Positions 7,294-16,248 of a stretch of 64,000 nucleotides of DNA are shown here, one piece after another. The stretch spans positions 62,001-126,000 of the forward strand of contig CALADM010000010.1 of NCBI GenBank assembly GCA_937890595.1. The letters run 5' to 3'. A model generated the notes under the pieces. The model was not told the DNA's origin. It searched no databases and worked only from the letters and a program-made list of their open reading frames with translations. Numbering within the stretch: position 1 is the stretch's first letter; each line of letters opens with the position of its first letter. This stretch comes from CAJMNU01 sp905214855. GTDB taxonomy: Bacteria; Bacillota; Clostridia; Lachnospirales; Lachnospiraceae. The translations under genes were made by a program, and so were the position numbers.

Positions 7294-8487
7294 TTACCGA
7301 TTTGGATACTCTGTCTCCACAAATTTTCTAAGAGCAGCCAGAGAACGCTTTACTTTATCTGTATCAATACAATAGGACATCCGAAAATATCCCGGACATC
7401 CGAAACTATCTCCCGGAACCAGCATCAGATCATATTTCTTTGCCTTCTCTGAGAATACTTTTGCATCCTCTTCCAAGGCTTTGGGAAAGATATAAAATGT
7501 TCCATCTGGTTTTACACAGGTAAAGCCAAGAGCTATCAGTTCATTATAAAGCAGGTTCATATTTGTCTCATAGACAGACAGATCTGCCGTCTTATCTAAC
7601 ACCTCTGCTACTGCAAGCTGAATGATAGAGGATGGACAATTATGACCAATACCCCGTGAAATCTGACCACACATAGTAATAATTGTCTCAGCATCTTTAC
7701 ATGCCGGATTTACTGCAACATACCCAATTCTCTCTCCTGGGATCGACAAAGATTTTGAGAAAGAATAGCACATGATCGAATTCTCATAATAACAGGATAC
7801 ACAAGGAGCATCCACGCCCTGAAAAACAATTTCACGATATGGCTCATCTGAAATCAGATAAATATCATGACCATACTCCACAGATTTTTTCCTTAAAATC
7901 TGAACCAGCTGCTGTATCGTCTCCTCAGAGTAGACGATACCACTGGGGTTATTTGGTGTGTTGATCAAGACTGCTGCCGTTTTTTCGGTTATCATCTGCT
8001 CAAAAGCCTCAAAATTGATCTGAAAATCTTCTACATGTGCTGGCACTACCTTTAATATTGCACCAGTCAGATTAACATATGGACCATACTCCGGAAAAAA
8101 AGGTGCAAAAGTAAGGATCTCATCACCTGGCACACTCACTGCACGCAATGCATGTGCAATTGCACCAGCCGCACCAGAAGTCATAAAAATATCATCCATT
8201 GTATAGGGAATACCAAATCTCTTTTCCAGTGATTTTGCAATTTTCTCCCGCACTTGCGGAATGCCAAGAGTCGGGCTATAACCATGTAAAGCTACTGGTT
8301 CTTCTGTCTTTAAAAGTTCTATCATCACATCCGTAAATTTCTGCGGAACTGGAACAGAAGGATTTCCCAAACTGTAATCAAACACATTCTCATATCCGAT
8401 CTCTTTTCCTCGATCTGTTGCATATTGAAACAGCTCACGGATCACCGATTTTGCTTGAAGCATATTTTTATACTGCTCTGCTATCAT
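7294..8487 (-). CDS. PLP-dependent class I/II aminotransferase
   Basis: 397 residues, full length for a fold-type I aminotransferase of the AspC/AlaT group. Visible are INTPNNPSG (PLP-ring region), SDEPYREI and the PLP-lysine segment SFSKSLSIPGERIGY. RMSYC near the C-terminus provides the substrate-carboxylate Arg. It overlaps the upstream shikimate kinase gene by 4 bases (ATGA), so both are likely translated together. With aroE divergent on the other side, a role in aromatic amino acid synthesis is a fair inference, but aspartate or alanine specificity cannot be excluded. Confidence 0.85.
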   Translation of the reverse strand: MIAEQYKNMLQAKSVIRELFQYATDRGKEIGYENVFDYSLGNPSVPVPQKFTDVMIELLKTEEPVALHGYSPTLGIPQVREKIAKSLEKRFGIPYTMDDIFMTSGAAGAIAHALRAVSVPGDEILTFAPFFPEYGPYVNLTGAILKVVPAHVEDFQINFEAFEQMITEKTAAVLINTPNNPSGIVYSEETIQQLVQILRKKSVEYGHDIYLISDEPYREIVFQGVDAPCVSCYYENSIMCYSFSKSLSIPGERIGYVAVNPACKDAETIITMCGQISRGIGHNCPSSIIQLAVAEVLDKTADLSVYETNMNLLYNELIALGFTCVKPDGTFYIFPKALEEDAKVFSEKAKKYDLMLVPGDSFGCPGYFRMSYCIDTDKVKRSLAALRKFVETEYPNR

Positions 8488-9044
8488 ATTTCAGTCTCCT
8501 CTCTTTCTGTTGTCTCTTCTATTATACAGATGCGCTCCAGTATCTCTTTTGCGATCGTCTCACTGTCTTTTCCATCTGTCCAGATGACCAGATCAGCAGC
8601 ATCCTCATACAAAGCTCTGCGACGCTCCATCAATTCACGGATAAACTCCACTGACATATTTTGATTTAAGATCGGACGTTCTTTGCTATATCTCACTCTC
8701 TCAAAAATCGTTTCTGGCTCTGCTGTTAGGAGTATAGTATATCCCCCTTGACGCATCCATTTTCTGTTTTCTTCCCTTACTGGCACGCCACCTCCGCAGG
8801 ATACCACTGCTGCTGGTTCTCCCAGAATAGTATACAAAAGATCTGTTTCTATATTTCGGAAATATTCTTCTCCAGACTGAGCAAAAATATCAGCAATTGT
8901 CCTTCCTTCCTCCATCTCGATTCTGGAATCCATCTCAATCACTGTCCTCTGTGTCATTTCATGTAATGTCTTAGCTATAGTACTTTTTCCAACACCCATG
9001 AAACCAATTAAAAAAATATGTTTTTTCTCCCTGTTTTTTTTCAC
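8484..9044 (-). CDS. aroK: shikimate kinase
   Basis: 186 residues, the usual length. It phosphorylates shikimate at the 3-hydroxyl with ATP in the chorismate pathway. The Walker A is GFMGVGKS (14-21). Shikimate-binding residues follow: the Asp of IEMDSRIE, the Arg of EEYFRNIETD, the CGGG loop, and the Arg of KERPILN in the lid. The gene is followed with a 4-base overlap by an aminotransferase and faces aroE across a 304-base intergenic region. A short charged tail (TEREETEI) extends past the kinase fold. Confidence 0.88.
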   Translation of the reverse strand: MKKNREKKHIFLIGFMGVGKSTIAKTLHEMTQRTVIEMDSRIEMEEGRTIADIFAQSGEEYFRNIETDLLYTILGEPAAVVSCGGGVPVREENRKWMRQGGYTILLTAEPETIFERVRYSKERPILNQNMSVEFIRELMERRRALYEDAADLVIWTDGKDSETIAKEILERICIIEETTEREETEI

Positions 9045-9225
9045 ATGATCACATCCTTCTAGTCACTTAACTGCCTTATATCTCCATTGCTAAAACAAGA
9101 AGCATTATGGCACATTCTGATAAAAAACTGCTCTTATTTTAGCACACTGACTATAGGAGTACAACCTTTAATCAGCCCCACAATTGTATTTTCTGTCTAT
9201 ATATGCTACACTAAACAGAATATAT

Positions 9226-9310
9226 TCCCCATCAAGGGAATTCTTTTGGGATATACCTTTTCATAAATCACCTAAAATATGTCATACACAATAGATACCA
9301 AGGTATATCC
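9226..9310. promoter_or_regulatory. inverted repeats in the aroK-aroE intergenic region
   Basis: The 304-base gap (9045-9348) holds a hairpin ATTCCC-CATCAA-GGGAAT (about 9226-9243). It also holds an 11-bp inverted repeat, GGATATACCTT (9249-9259) with AAGGTATATCC (9300-9310), arms 40 bases apart. Both lie in front of aroE. They could be an operator pair or a leader-RNA structure. No T-box or known riboswitch motif was seen. Confidence 0.35.
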
Positions 9311-9348
9311 ACACACGATACTATCTTACAACAGAAAAGAGGGCACAT

Positions 9349-10227
9349 ATGACATCAACAATTACAGGAACTACCCGTTTGACTGCCGTTTTGGGCAGCC
9401 CTATCCAACACAGCATTTCCCCACAAATGCACAATGAAGCCTTTCGTATCTTAAATCTTGATTATGCTTATCTTGCATTTGACATTGACACGAACACGCT
9501 TCCTGCCGCTGTGGAAGCCTTAAAGACTCTCCATGCACGCGGATATAATCTGACTATGCCAAACAAAAATCTTATGTGCAATCTATGTGATCATCTCTCA
9601 CCTGCCGCTCGGATCATTGGAGCTGTCAACACAGTAGTAGATGACAATGGTATCCTGACCGGACATACTACCGATGGTACTGGATACATGATGTCGGTCA
9701 AAGATGCCGGTTTTGATATTATCGGAAAGAAAATGACACTTCTTGGAGTAGGAGGAGCAGCCACCTCCATCATGGTTCAGGCTGCTCTTGACGGTCTTTC
9801 TGAGATTTCCGTATTCTGCCGCCCGGAAAGTCGTTTTTTAGAGCGTACAAAAAAAATCATTTCCGATCTAAATGAACAAACAGCTTGTCGGGTACGTCTT
9901 TTCCACTATGATGATTCTCTTTTAAAAAGAGAACTTTCTGACAGTGCTATCCTGACGAATGCTACCAGTGTAGGCATGACACCAAATGAGACAGACAGCC
10001 TGATCACAGATCCATCCATGTTCCATCCCGAACTGGTTGTATCAGATATCATCTATCATCCCTTTAAAACTCGATTGATGCAGATTGCAGAAAGCGCAGG
10101 CTGTCCTACCTTCAATGGTCTTTATATGCTTTTATATCAAGGTGCAGAAGCCTTTCGCCTCTGGACTGGTGTTGACATGCCCGTTCAGCCTATCAAAGAA
10201 AAATATTTTTCACATCCACTTCGCTGA
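9349..10227 (+). CDS. aroE: shikimate dehydrogenase
   Basis: 292 residues. It reduces 3-dehydroshikimate to shikimate with NADPH. The N-terminal substrate domain shows GSPIQHSISPQMHN (binding Ser pair) and the catalytic Lys73 in NLTMPNK; the Asp partner is in TTDGTGY near 112. The C-terminal Rossmann part has LLGVGGAATS. Start follows AGAGGG. Divergently transcribed from the shikimate kinase gene, so two consecutive enzymes of the pathway are adjacent. Some homologues use quinate; quinate activity cannot be excluded. Confidence 0.9.
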   Translation: MTSTITGTTRLTAVLGSPIQHSISPQMHNEAFRILNLDYAYLAFDIDTNTLPAAVEALKTLHARGYNLTMPNKNLMCNLCDHLSPAARIIGAVNTVVDDNGILTGHTTDGTGYMMSVKDAGFDIIGKKMTLLGVGGAATSIMVQAALDGLSEISVFCRPESRFLERTKKIISDLNEQTACRVRLFHYDDSLLKRELSDSAILTNATSVGMTPNETDSLITDPSMFHPELVVSDIIYHPFKTRLMQIAESAGCPTFNGLYMLLYQGAEAFRLWTGVDMPVQPIKEKYFSHPLR

Positions 10228-10231
10228 GAAG

Positions 10232-10774
10232 TCATGAATGTGATAATTCCTTGATTAAATAGAGCACAAGATCATCATCATTGCAGCAGTCTGTGTATGG
10301 TTCACATACCTGATCCCTAAACCAAACCCCAGAACCATCTGGTATATATCCCCTTTTTATGTACATGCGCTGTGCACTTCCATAACCACTGTGAAGCCCT
10401 ACGCCTAGCCATACTCTATTGCTTTTCTCTGCTGCAATGTTTTCTGCTTCATCCATCAACATAGCTCCGATCCCATGTCTTCTGAATTTCTCCAAAACTG
10501 CAAAATCGACTAATTCTGGAATTCCCTGACCTGCAAAAGCACCTGTTTTTGGATTCCAATAGACATTAATGTATCCTGCTGGTTCTCCCTCAAATTCTGC
10601 CACTAATGCAACCGCTTCTCCAGCTTCCTAATGTTTGATGCGTCTCCAGAACTTCTCCTCTGACGCATCCCCCCCCTGTTTTCTCTCCTCTCTGCAAAAT
10701 ATAGCAGGATCAGACTCATTCATCCTTCTGATCCGAATCCCATTACACTTTTCACTAACCTTCTCAGACATCAT
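10232..10774 (-). pseudogene. GNAT acetyltransferase gene interrupted by one in-frame amber codon
   Basis: The two halves read in the same frame and together give a complete GNAT protein of about 180 residues. The N-terminal part (GIRIRRMNESD to FWRRIKH) stops at TAG (10628-10630), and reading continues as EAGEAVALVAEFEGEPAGYI through FAVLEKFRRHGIGAMLM, the acetyl-CoA loop. One base change explains the break. Start at 10774 follows AAGGAT. A GTG at 10603 could restart translation, giving 123 residues without the first strand and helix. It may be a recent pseudogene, a readthrough gene, or a sequencing error. Confidence 0.75.
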
Positions 10775-10844
10775 CCTATGTATCCTTCCTCTCTTTTTTA
10801 TTACAAATGAACAACTATCCACCCTTTTTTATAATCAACCAACT

Positions 10845-10873
10845 CCTGACAATGTCAGGGGCTTGAATATAAT
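10845..10873 (+). promoter_or_regulatory. promoter with palindromic operator over the -35, for dacF-like gene
   Basis: CTGACA, 16 bases, TATAAT. The -35 lies inside the perfect palindrome CCTGACA-A-TGTCAGG (10845-10859), a likely repressor site. The leader to the ATG at 10988 is about 105 bases. Confidence 0.5.
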
Positions 10874-10987
10874 AGAACAGATTATATGAGCAAGCCCACA
10901 ACTACATATAACATCCTCTATTTTACTCATGAATGCCCTTCTTTTATCATATACTCCTACTAATATCATCGTTTAAAGGATTTTTTT

Positions 10988-12352
10988 ATGAAACGACTCC
11001 TATCTTTCTTACTGACGTTCTCCCTCAGTATACATGGATTCTTCTTTCCTTTTGAAAATACTCTTTTAGAGATCTCTACACTCAAAAGTCATGCCTTCGC
11101 TCCTGACACATCACAACTCCCTGTTTCTGCCATTCCAAATGCAACTGTCACAGTATCTGCCACTTTGGAAGATTCCTATCCAACTATCTCACAAGAATCT
11201 CCCAAGCCTTCTGTTCAAGCACCTTCCGTCTGTTTAATGGAAGCCTCAACTGGTCAGGTGATCTATGAAAAAGATGCAGATACGGTTCGCAGCCCTGCCA
11301 GTATTACCAAGATCATGACATTGATCCTAATTTTTGATGCTTTGGAATCAGGGCAGATGAAACTCTCAGATGAAGTCACAACCAGCAGCCATGCCAAATC
11401 TATGGGAGGTTCTCAAGTTTTCTTGGAAGAAGGTGAAGTACAGAGCGTTGAAACTCTGATCAAATGCATTGTGATCGCTTCTGGAAATGATGCCTCCGTC
11501 GCTATGGCTGAATACATCGCCGGGAGCGAGGAGGCATTTGTCCAGATGATGAATGAACGTGCTGCTGGTCTTGGAATGAAAAACACCCATTTTGAAGATT
11601 GCTGCGGACTGACTGATTCTGCAACCCATCAGACGACAGCACGAGATATTGCTCTAATGTCACGGGAGCTAATCACAAAATATCCGCAGATTCACAATTA
11701 TTCTACCATTTGGATGGAAAATATAACTCATGTCACGAATCAGGGAAGGAAAGAATTTGGTCTGTCAAACACCAACAAACTCCTCAAAATGGCTACCAAT
11801 TTTGAAGTCACTGGTCTAAAAACCGGCTCTACCTCTCTTGCAAAGTACTGTCTGAGTGCTACCGCCCGAAAAGATGGTGTCCATTTGATCGCTGCGATCA
11901 TGGCAGCCCCTGACTATAAAGCACGTTTTTCTGATGCTGTATCCCTTCTCAACTATGGTTTTGCCAATTGCCGTCTCTATACAGATGCACCTCAAAATCC
12001 AATCGGTGAAGTTCCCCTGACAGGCGGGATCAAAGATACCGTCATTGCAAAAACAGAAGATACCTTCTCTTATCTGTTTACTCATGGTGAAGACTTCTCC
12101 AAGATTCAAAAAACGATCACATTTTCTGATTCTCTGAATGCCCCTATTGCTCAAAATGACCTCATTGGCTCTATCACTTACAGTTTGGATGGCAAAACTC
12201 TGGGGACACTTCCTCTAAAGGCAGCCGAAGACATCCGAAAAGCCCGATATCTGGATTATCTCAATCAAGTATGGCAACAGTTTCTCTCGCTTACTCCCTC
12301 AACAGATGTCATTCCTGAAAATATAGAAAAACCTCAACATCAATCAGAATAA
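10988..12352 (+). CDS. serine-type D-Ala-D-Ala carboxypeptidase (PBP5/DacF family)
   Basis: 454 residues. It trims the terminal D-Ala from peptidoglycan stem peptides on the outer face of the membrane. An N-terminal signal sequence (about 1-24) precedes a linker, then the S11 peptidase domain with SITK (105-108), SGN (165-167) and KTGST, all three active-site motifs intact. The C-terminal region resembles the PBP5 C domain, but no clear amphipathic anchor helix is visible; it ends in a Pro/Glu/Gln-rich tail. The ATG follows AAAGGA. The coding end overlaps the convergent enolase gene by 13 bases. Confidence 0.88.
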   Translation: MKRLLSFLLTFSLSIHGFFFPFENTLLEISTLKSHAFAPDTSQLPVSAIPNATVTVSATLEDSYPTISQESPKPSVQAPSVCLMEASTGQVIYEKDADTVRSPASITKIMTLILIFDALESGQMKLSDEVTTSSHAKSMGGSQVFLEEGEVQSVETLIKCIVIASGNDASVAMAEYIAGSEEAFVQMMNERAAGLGMKNTHFEDCCGLTDSATHQTTARDIALMSRELITKYPQIHNYSTIWMENITHVTNQGRKEFGLSNTNKLLKMATNFEVTGLKTGSTSLAKYCLSATARKDGVHLIAAIMAAPDYKARFSDAVSLLNYGFANCRLYTDAPQNPIGEVPLTGGIKDTVIAKTEDTFSYLFTHGEDFSKIQKTITFSDSLNAPIAQNDLIGSITYSLDGKTLGTLPLKAAEDIRKARYLDYLNQVWQQFLSLTPSTDVIPENIEKPQHQSE

Positions 12353-13611
12353 CAGGAAACCTCCCCAAGAGATTCTTCTATGCGGAGAAGTTGATTGTAC
12401 TTTGCCACTCTTTCACTTCTGCTCGGTGCTCCGGTTTTAATCTGTCCCGCATTCATAGCAACTGCAAGGTCGGCAATCGTGGTATCCTCTGTTTCTCCTG
12501 ATCGATGGGATATGATGGGTGCATATCCTGCTCTCTGCGCCATCCGTATTGCATCCATTGTCTCAGACAATGTCCCAATTTGATTGGGTTTGATTAAAAT
12601 CGCATTGGCACAGCCTTCTTGGATGCCCTTGGAAAGACGGGTTGTATTGGTTACAAAAAGATCATCACCCACAAGCTGCACCTTGTTCCCTAATTTTCGG
12701 GTGATCTTTTTCCAGCCTTCCCAGTCCTCTTCATCCAACGCATCCTCAATGGAACGAATCGGATATTTCACACAAAGAGACTCCCAATGTTCGATCAGAT
12801 CGTCTGAAGAAAATACGGTTCCTGCTTTTGGCAGACGATACATACCGGGCATCTCAGATTTCCACTCACTGGATGCCGCATCCAAAGCCAAAACAACGTC
12901 TTTTTCTGACTGATACCCTGCCTTTTCAATTGCCTGCAAGATCAGACAGATTGCTTCCTCATCCGTTTTTACATCAGGTGCAAATCCACCTTCGTCCCCA
13001 ACAGAAGTGGAAAATCCATGTTTTTTTAATATTTCTGCCAGTGCATGAAAAATCTCTGTTCCCCATTGAAGCCCTTCCTTAAAATTCGCTGCTCCTACAG
13101 GCATGATCATAAATTCCTGTACATCCACAGTATTTGCGGCATGAGCACCCCCGTTTAAAATATTCATCATAGGAACTGGCATCCTGACTCCCTGTATTCC
13201 TCCTAAAAACTGCCAAAGAGGCATCTCATACGCTGTTGCTGCTGCTCTTGCACATGCAATAGATATAGCCAAAATCGCATTCGCACCAAGCCTCTTTTTT
13301 CCGGCTGTACCATCCAGATCGATCATCGCATGATCGATCTCATACAATCTATGACAATCCATGCCGTTCAATACTCTGCTGATCTCCTTATTGACAAAGT
13401 TAACCGCATGTAAGACACCTTTTCCGCCATATCGTTTGTTTTCCCGATCTCTCAGTTCCAAAGCCTCATACATACCAGTGGAGGCTCCACTGGGCGCAGC
13501 TGCACGTCCTTTTGCACCGCACTCCAGTGTTACCTCCGCTTCTATGGTAGGGTTTCCCCTAGAATCTAAAATTTCTCTTGCACATACCTCTTTTATTGCT
13601 AAACGTTTCAT
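12340..13611 (-). CDS. eno: enolase
   Basis: 423 residues, near the normal 430. It interconverts 2-phosphoglycerate and phosphoenolpyruvate in glycolysis. Family marks are ILDSRGNPTIEAEV at the N-terminus, GDEGGFAPD, VGDDLFVTN, the catalytic Lys in ILIKPNQIGT, and SHRSGETEDT. Start follows GGAGGAAG. The gene lies 71 bases after a GH88 gene and may share its transcript, which is unusual for eno; classical glycolytic neighbours (gpm, tpi, pgk, gap) are absent here. It may therefore be a second, sugar-linked copy. Confidence 0.93.
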   Translation of the reverse strand: MKRLAIKEVCAREILDSRGNPTIEAEVTLECGAKGRAAAPSGASTGMYEALELRDRENKRYGGKGVLHAVNFVNKEISRVLNGMDCHRLYEIDHAMIDLDGTAGKKRLGANAILAISIACARAAATAYEMPLWQFLGGIQGVRMPVPMMNILNGGAHAANTVDVQEFMIMPVGAANFKEGLQWGTEIFHALAEILKKHGFSTSVGDEGGFAPDVKTDEEAICLILQAIEKAGYQSEKDVVLALDAASSEWKSEMPGMYRLPKAGTVFSSDDLIEHWESLCVKYPIRSIEDALDEEDWEGWKKITRKLGNKVQLVGDDLFVTNTTRLSKGIQEGCANAILIKPNQIGTLSETMDAIRMAQRAGYAPIISHRSGETEDTTIADLAVAMNAGQIKTGAPSRSERVAKYNQLLRIEESLGEVSCYSD

Positions 13612-13682
13612 TCTTCCTCCATATCTATATGCTGTTTACTTGCTCTATCTCTATTTTGGAAGAATGATTCTTTTTTTATTCC

Positions 13683-14840
13683 TTACCAGATCAGGAAATC
13701 GCTTCCCTCTAACTTCATCATCGCCTCAATGAAATAATAGTCACCATAAATAATAGAAAATTCATGCTGTGTATCATGATAAGAAGCAGAACAATTTTTA
13801 ATGATATTATCATTTTCCTTTGTCCAGTCACAATCATTTTCTGTCAGCTGATGAAGCAGTTTCAGTGCTGCATTCAAATACATGTCTTTTTCATGTTCAG
13901 CAACATGTTTCGCAATCTCGATCAAACCACAGGCTGCAATTGCTGCCGCTGTCGCATCTTCCCAGAATGGTTCTTTAGGAGAACGGAAATCTACCGGAAT
14001 TTTACCATTTTCAGGAATATTAGAAATAAAATAATGAGCTACTCTCTTAGCTGTATCTAAATATTCTTGTTTTCCAGTATGGATATAGCTTAATGTAAAT
14101 CCATATAATGCCCATCCCTGTCCTCTTGTCCAAGAAGAACCGTTTTCATATCCCTGACCGCCATATGTAGCTGTCACACCGCCCAATTCTGGGTCGAACT
14201 CTACGATATGGTTGGAAGATCCATCCGGACGGATAAAATTCTCCATCACAGTATCTGCATGCATCATTGCAATCTGTTTAAAGCGTGGATCTTTTGTCTC
14301 CTCAGTTGCCCAGTACAGCAGCGGGATGTTCATCAGACAATCAATGATAGCCCAACCTGTTGTATCATGACCGCCCCATTTGTGGTTCCATGCACGGATA
14401 AAACGTCCAACTGGATTAAAACGTCCAGCTAAAAGATTGGCTGCGTGAAGCCCTCTTCTTCTTCCATCTTCATTTCCTGTCAGTCTATAATCTGCTACTG
14501 CGGTTGGCAGCCACATAAATCCAACATCATGATGCAGCTCATAATATTCTTCCATACAGGAATCCAGTACAATCTCTGATTTTCTTGCGATGTTGGCATA
14601 CTTTTCATCCCCGGTTTCTTTGTACATCTGCCATAACATACCGCCCCAAAAACCATTGGTCCACCAGCTTGCACCACGACTTGTCGCTGCCTCTTTTCCA
14701 CTCTCATCAGAATGTACTCCATTGATCGTGGTATATGGAATCTTATCCTGAGATTTTTCACTTACCCAAGACATTTTTTCCACAATCTTTTCCATTGTTT
14801 CTTTTACCCAAGCCTGATCTTTTTGTGTGAGTTCTAACAT
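13683..14840 (-). CDS. glycoside hydrolase family 88 (unsaturated glucuronyl/rhamnogalacturonyl hydrolase)
   Basis: 385 residues of the GH88/GH105 alpha/alpha-barrel family. These enzymes hydrate the 4,5-double bond left by polysaccharide lyases and so release a 5-keto uronate from glycosaminoglycan or pectin fragments. A catalytic Asp is visible in HHDVGFMW (Asp105), with a second acidic site in the GGHDTTGW region and the SSWTRGQGWALYG motif. No signal peptide, so it acts on imported oligosaccharides in the cytoplasm. It follows a DUF2264 gene and precedes eno, suggesting a small carbohydrate-use operon. Confidence 0.87.
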   Translation of the reverse strand: MLELTQKDQAWVKETMEKIVEKMSWVSEKSQDKIPYTTINGVHSDESGKEAATSRGASWWTNGFWGGMLWQMYKETGDEKYANIARKSEIVLDSCMEEYYELHHDVGFMWLPTAVADYRLTGNEDGRRRGLHAANLLAGRFNPVGRFIRAWNHKWGGHDTTGWAIIDCLMNIPLLYWATEETKDPRFKQIAMMHADTVMENFIRPDGSSNHIVEFDPELGGVTATYGGQGYENGSSWTRGQGWALYGFTLSYIHTGKQEYLDTAKRVAHYFISNIPENGKIPVDFRSPKEPFWEDATAAAIAACGLIEIAKHVAEHEKDMYLNAALKLLHQLTENDCDWTKENDNIIKNCSASYHDTQHEFSIIYGDYYFIEAMMKLEGSDFLIW

Positions 14841-14910
14841 ATGCTTTTCCTTCCTTTTCCCTGTTATTCATTTATTTTTTGGGTCTGGTCTATCACTCTA
14901 TAAAATCCCC

Positions 14911-16059
14911 TCAATCTGCCAATGCATGATCGATCGTGATATGACCGCCCTCCCAAACCATTTTATTGCTCCAAGAGGCATCCTCATCTGCCCAGAATGG
15001 ATCATCTTCTCCCAAACCTAATGGCAGAAATACAGCACTGCACAAATACAGACTTCCGATATTGATATATTCTTCTGCAAGTTCCGGCTGATAACCATAC
15101 ACCCCAGGTCTTAACCATCCCTTTTCATCAAACATATCTGTATTTTCCATCACCTTACTGATAACTGCACTTAAAGCACAGCGTACACCTGCTGGTTTTA
15201 GATGTGACTCTAACTTATGCATCAGCGCAGTCTGTGCAAGCGCCTGAAATGCACCAAAACGATAGGCAATAGAACGTCCCACTATCGGATATGTGCCATC
15301 TGGTCCTATCATCCTTTCCAGTACAGAAGCATACCTTGCCATACGCTTCTCCACCTTCGGAAAACGCTCGGCATATTCTGGATACAATGGAGCAAAAATA
15401 CGACAGATATCCACATACATTGGCTGGATCACAAAACTGTTATAATAATCCCAATGAAATGCTGCCCCATCTCCATATGCGCCGTCTCCTTTATACCAAT
15501 CCTCAAAGATACGGCATCCATAATCAATCCTCATCTTGTCCCAATCATTTTCCCCAAGAAGATACAATGCAGTTTCTATCATACCACTGAACAAAAGCCA
15601 GTTACATGCATGAGGAGCTACTCTTCTTGTCTTCTTTAAAGCTGCTGCCACTTGTTTTTTAAGAATTCCATCCATTGCCTCTCCCAGATGTTTCGGTGCT
15701 CTGACAATTGCATGACTTAAAAAAGCTGCATCTACCAATGACTGCATTCCTGTATCACCAAAATCCATATAATCTGGGGAATCTGGATTGGTTGCACGAT
15801 CCATACATTGCAGCATCAACTCTCTGAAATGTTCCTGAAGAACTTTCTCCTCTCCCCGTACATCCTCCAATTCCAGCCATGGCGCGATCCCAAGAGCAGT
15901 TCTTCCAAATGCCTCCAAGGGTGCAAAATTTTTCCTCTCACTATGAAAATCCAATGGAAGATTCTCTTTCAACTTACCCTTTGCCAAATTTTCCAATACC
16001 GACTCTGCAATCTTACACATTGCATTCACCCATTGTCTTCTTTGTACTACCCCGCTCAC
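14911..16059 (-). CDS. DUF2264 family protein, probable carbohydrate-active
   Basis: 382 residues that match the DUF2264 pattern: AFGRTALGIAPWLE near the N-terminus, PHACNWLLFSGMIE, YGDGAAFHWDYYNSFVIQPM and GRSIAYRFGAFQALA. The family is predicted to be alpha/alpha-toroidal and is often found beside GH88/GH105 and polysaccharide-use genes, so a role in uronate-containing glycan breakdown is inferred. Start is GTG, preceded by AAAGGAG at 11 bases. No signal peptide. The promoter at 16100-16128 lies just upstream, making this the first gene of the DUF2264-GH88-eno run. Confidence 0.82.
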   Translation of the reverse strand: MSGVVQRRQWVNAMCKIAESVLENLAKGKLKENLPLDFHSERKNFAPLEAFGRTALGIAPWLELEDVRGEEKVLQEHFRELMLQCMDRATNPDSPDYMDFGDTGMQSLVDAAFLSHAIVRAPKHLGEAMDGILKKQVAAALKKTRRVAPHACNWLLFSGMIETALYLLGENDWDKMRIDYGCRIFEDWYKGDGAYGDGAAFHWDYYNSFVIQPMYVDICRIFAPLYPEYAERFPKVEKRMARYASVLERMIGPDGTYPIVGRSIAYRFGAFQALAQTALMHKLESHLKPAGVRCALSAVISKVMENTDMFDEKGWLRPGVYGYQPELAEEYINIGSLYLCSAVFLPLGLGEDDPFWADEDASWSNKMVWEGGHITIDHALAD

Positions 16060-16099
16060 GATTTTACATCTCCTTTTGTATAATTTCTACACATCTCCT

Positions 16100-16128
16100 A
16101 GTCTATACGAACTATTCTCTTCTGTCAA
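16100..16128 (-). promoter_or_regulatory. sigma-A promoter for the DUF2264-GH88 operon
   Basis: Minus strand TTGACA, 17 bases, TAGACT, with a predicted leader of about 35 bases. It lies between this operon and the terminator of the opp-cyuA operon. Confidence 0.7.
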
Positions 16129-16180
16129 TGCAATCTGATTTTTTGTGAATTTTCTCACCTCAATCTGTTTGAAATCTTAT

Positions 16181-16230
16181 AAAAAAAGAAAGTAAGAAAG
16201 ACCAGTTTCATTTCTGGATTTCTTACTTTC
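16181..16230 (-). terminator. rho-independent terminator of the opp-cyuA operon
   Basis: GAAAGTAAGAAA pairs with TTTCTTACTTTC, with an inner CCAG/CTGG. On the minus strand the stem is followed by seven U residues. Confidence 0.85.
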
Positions 16231-16248
16231 TTCTCTCTATTCTATATC

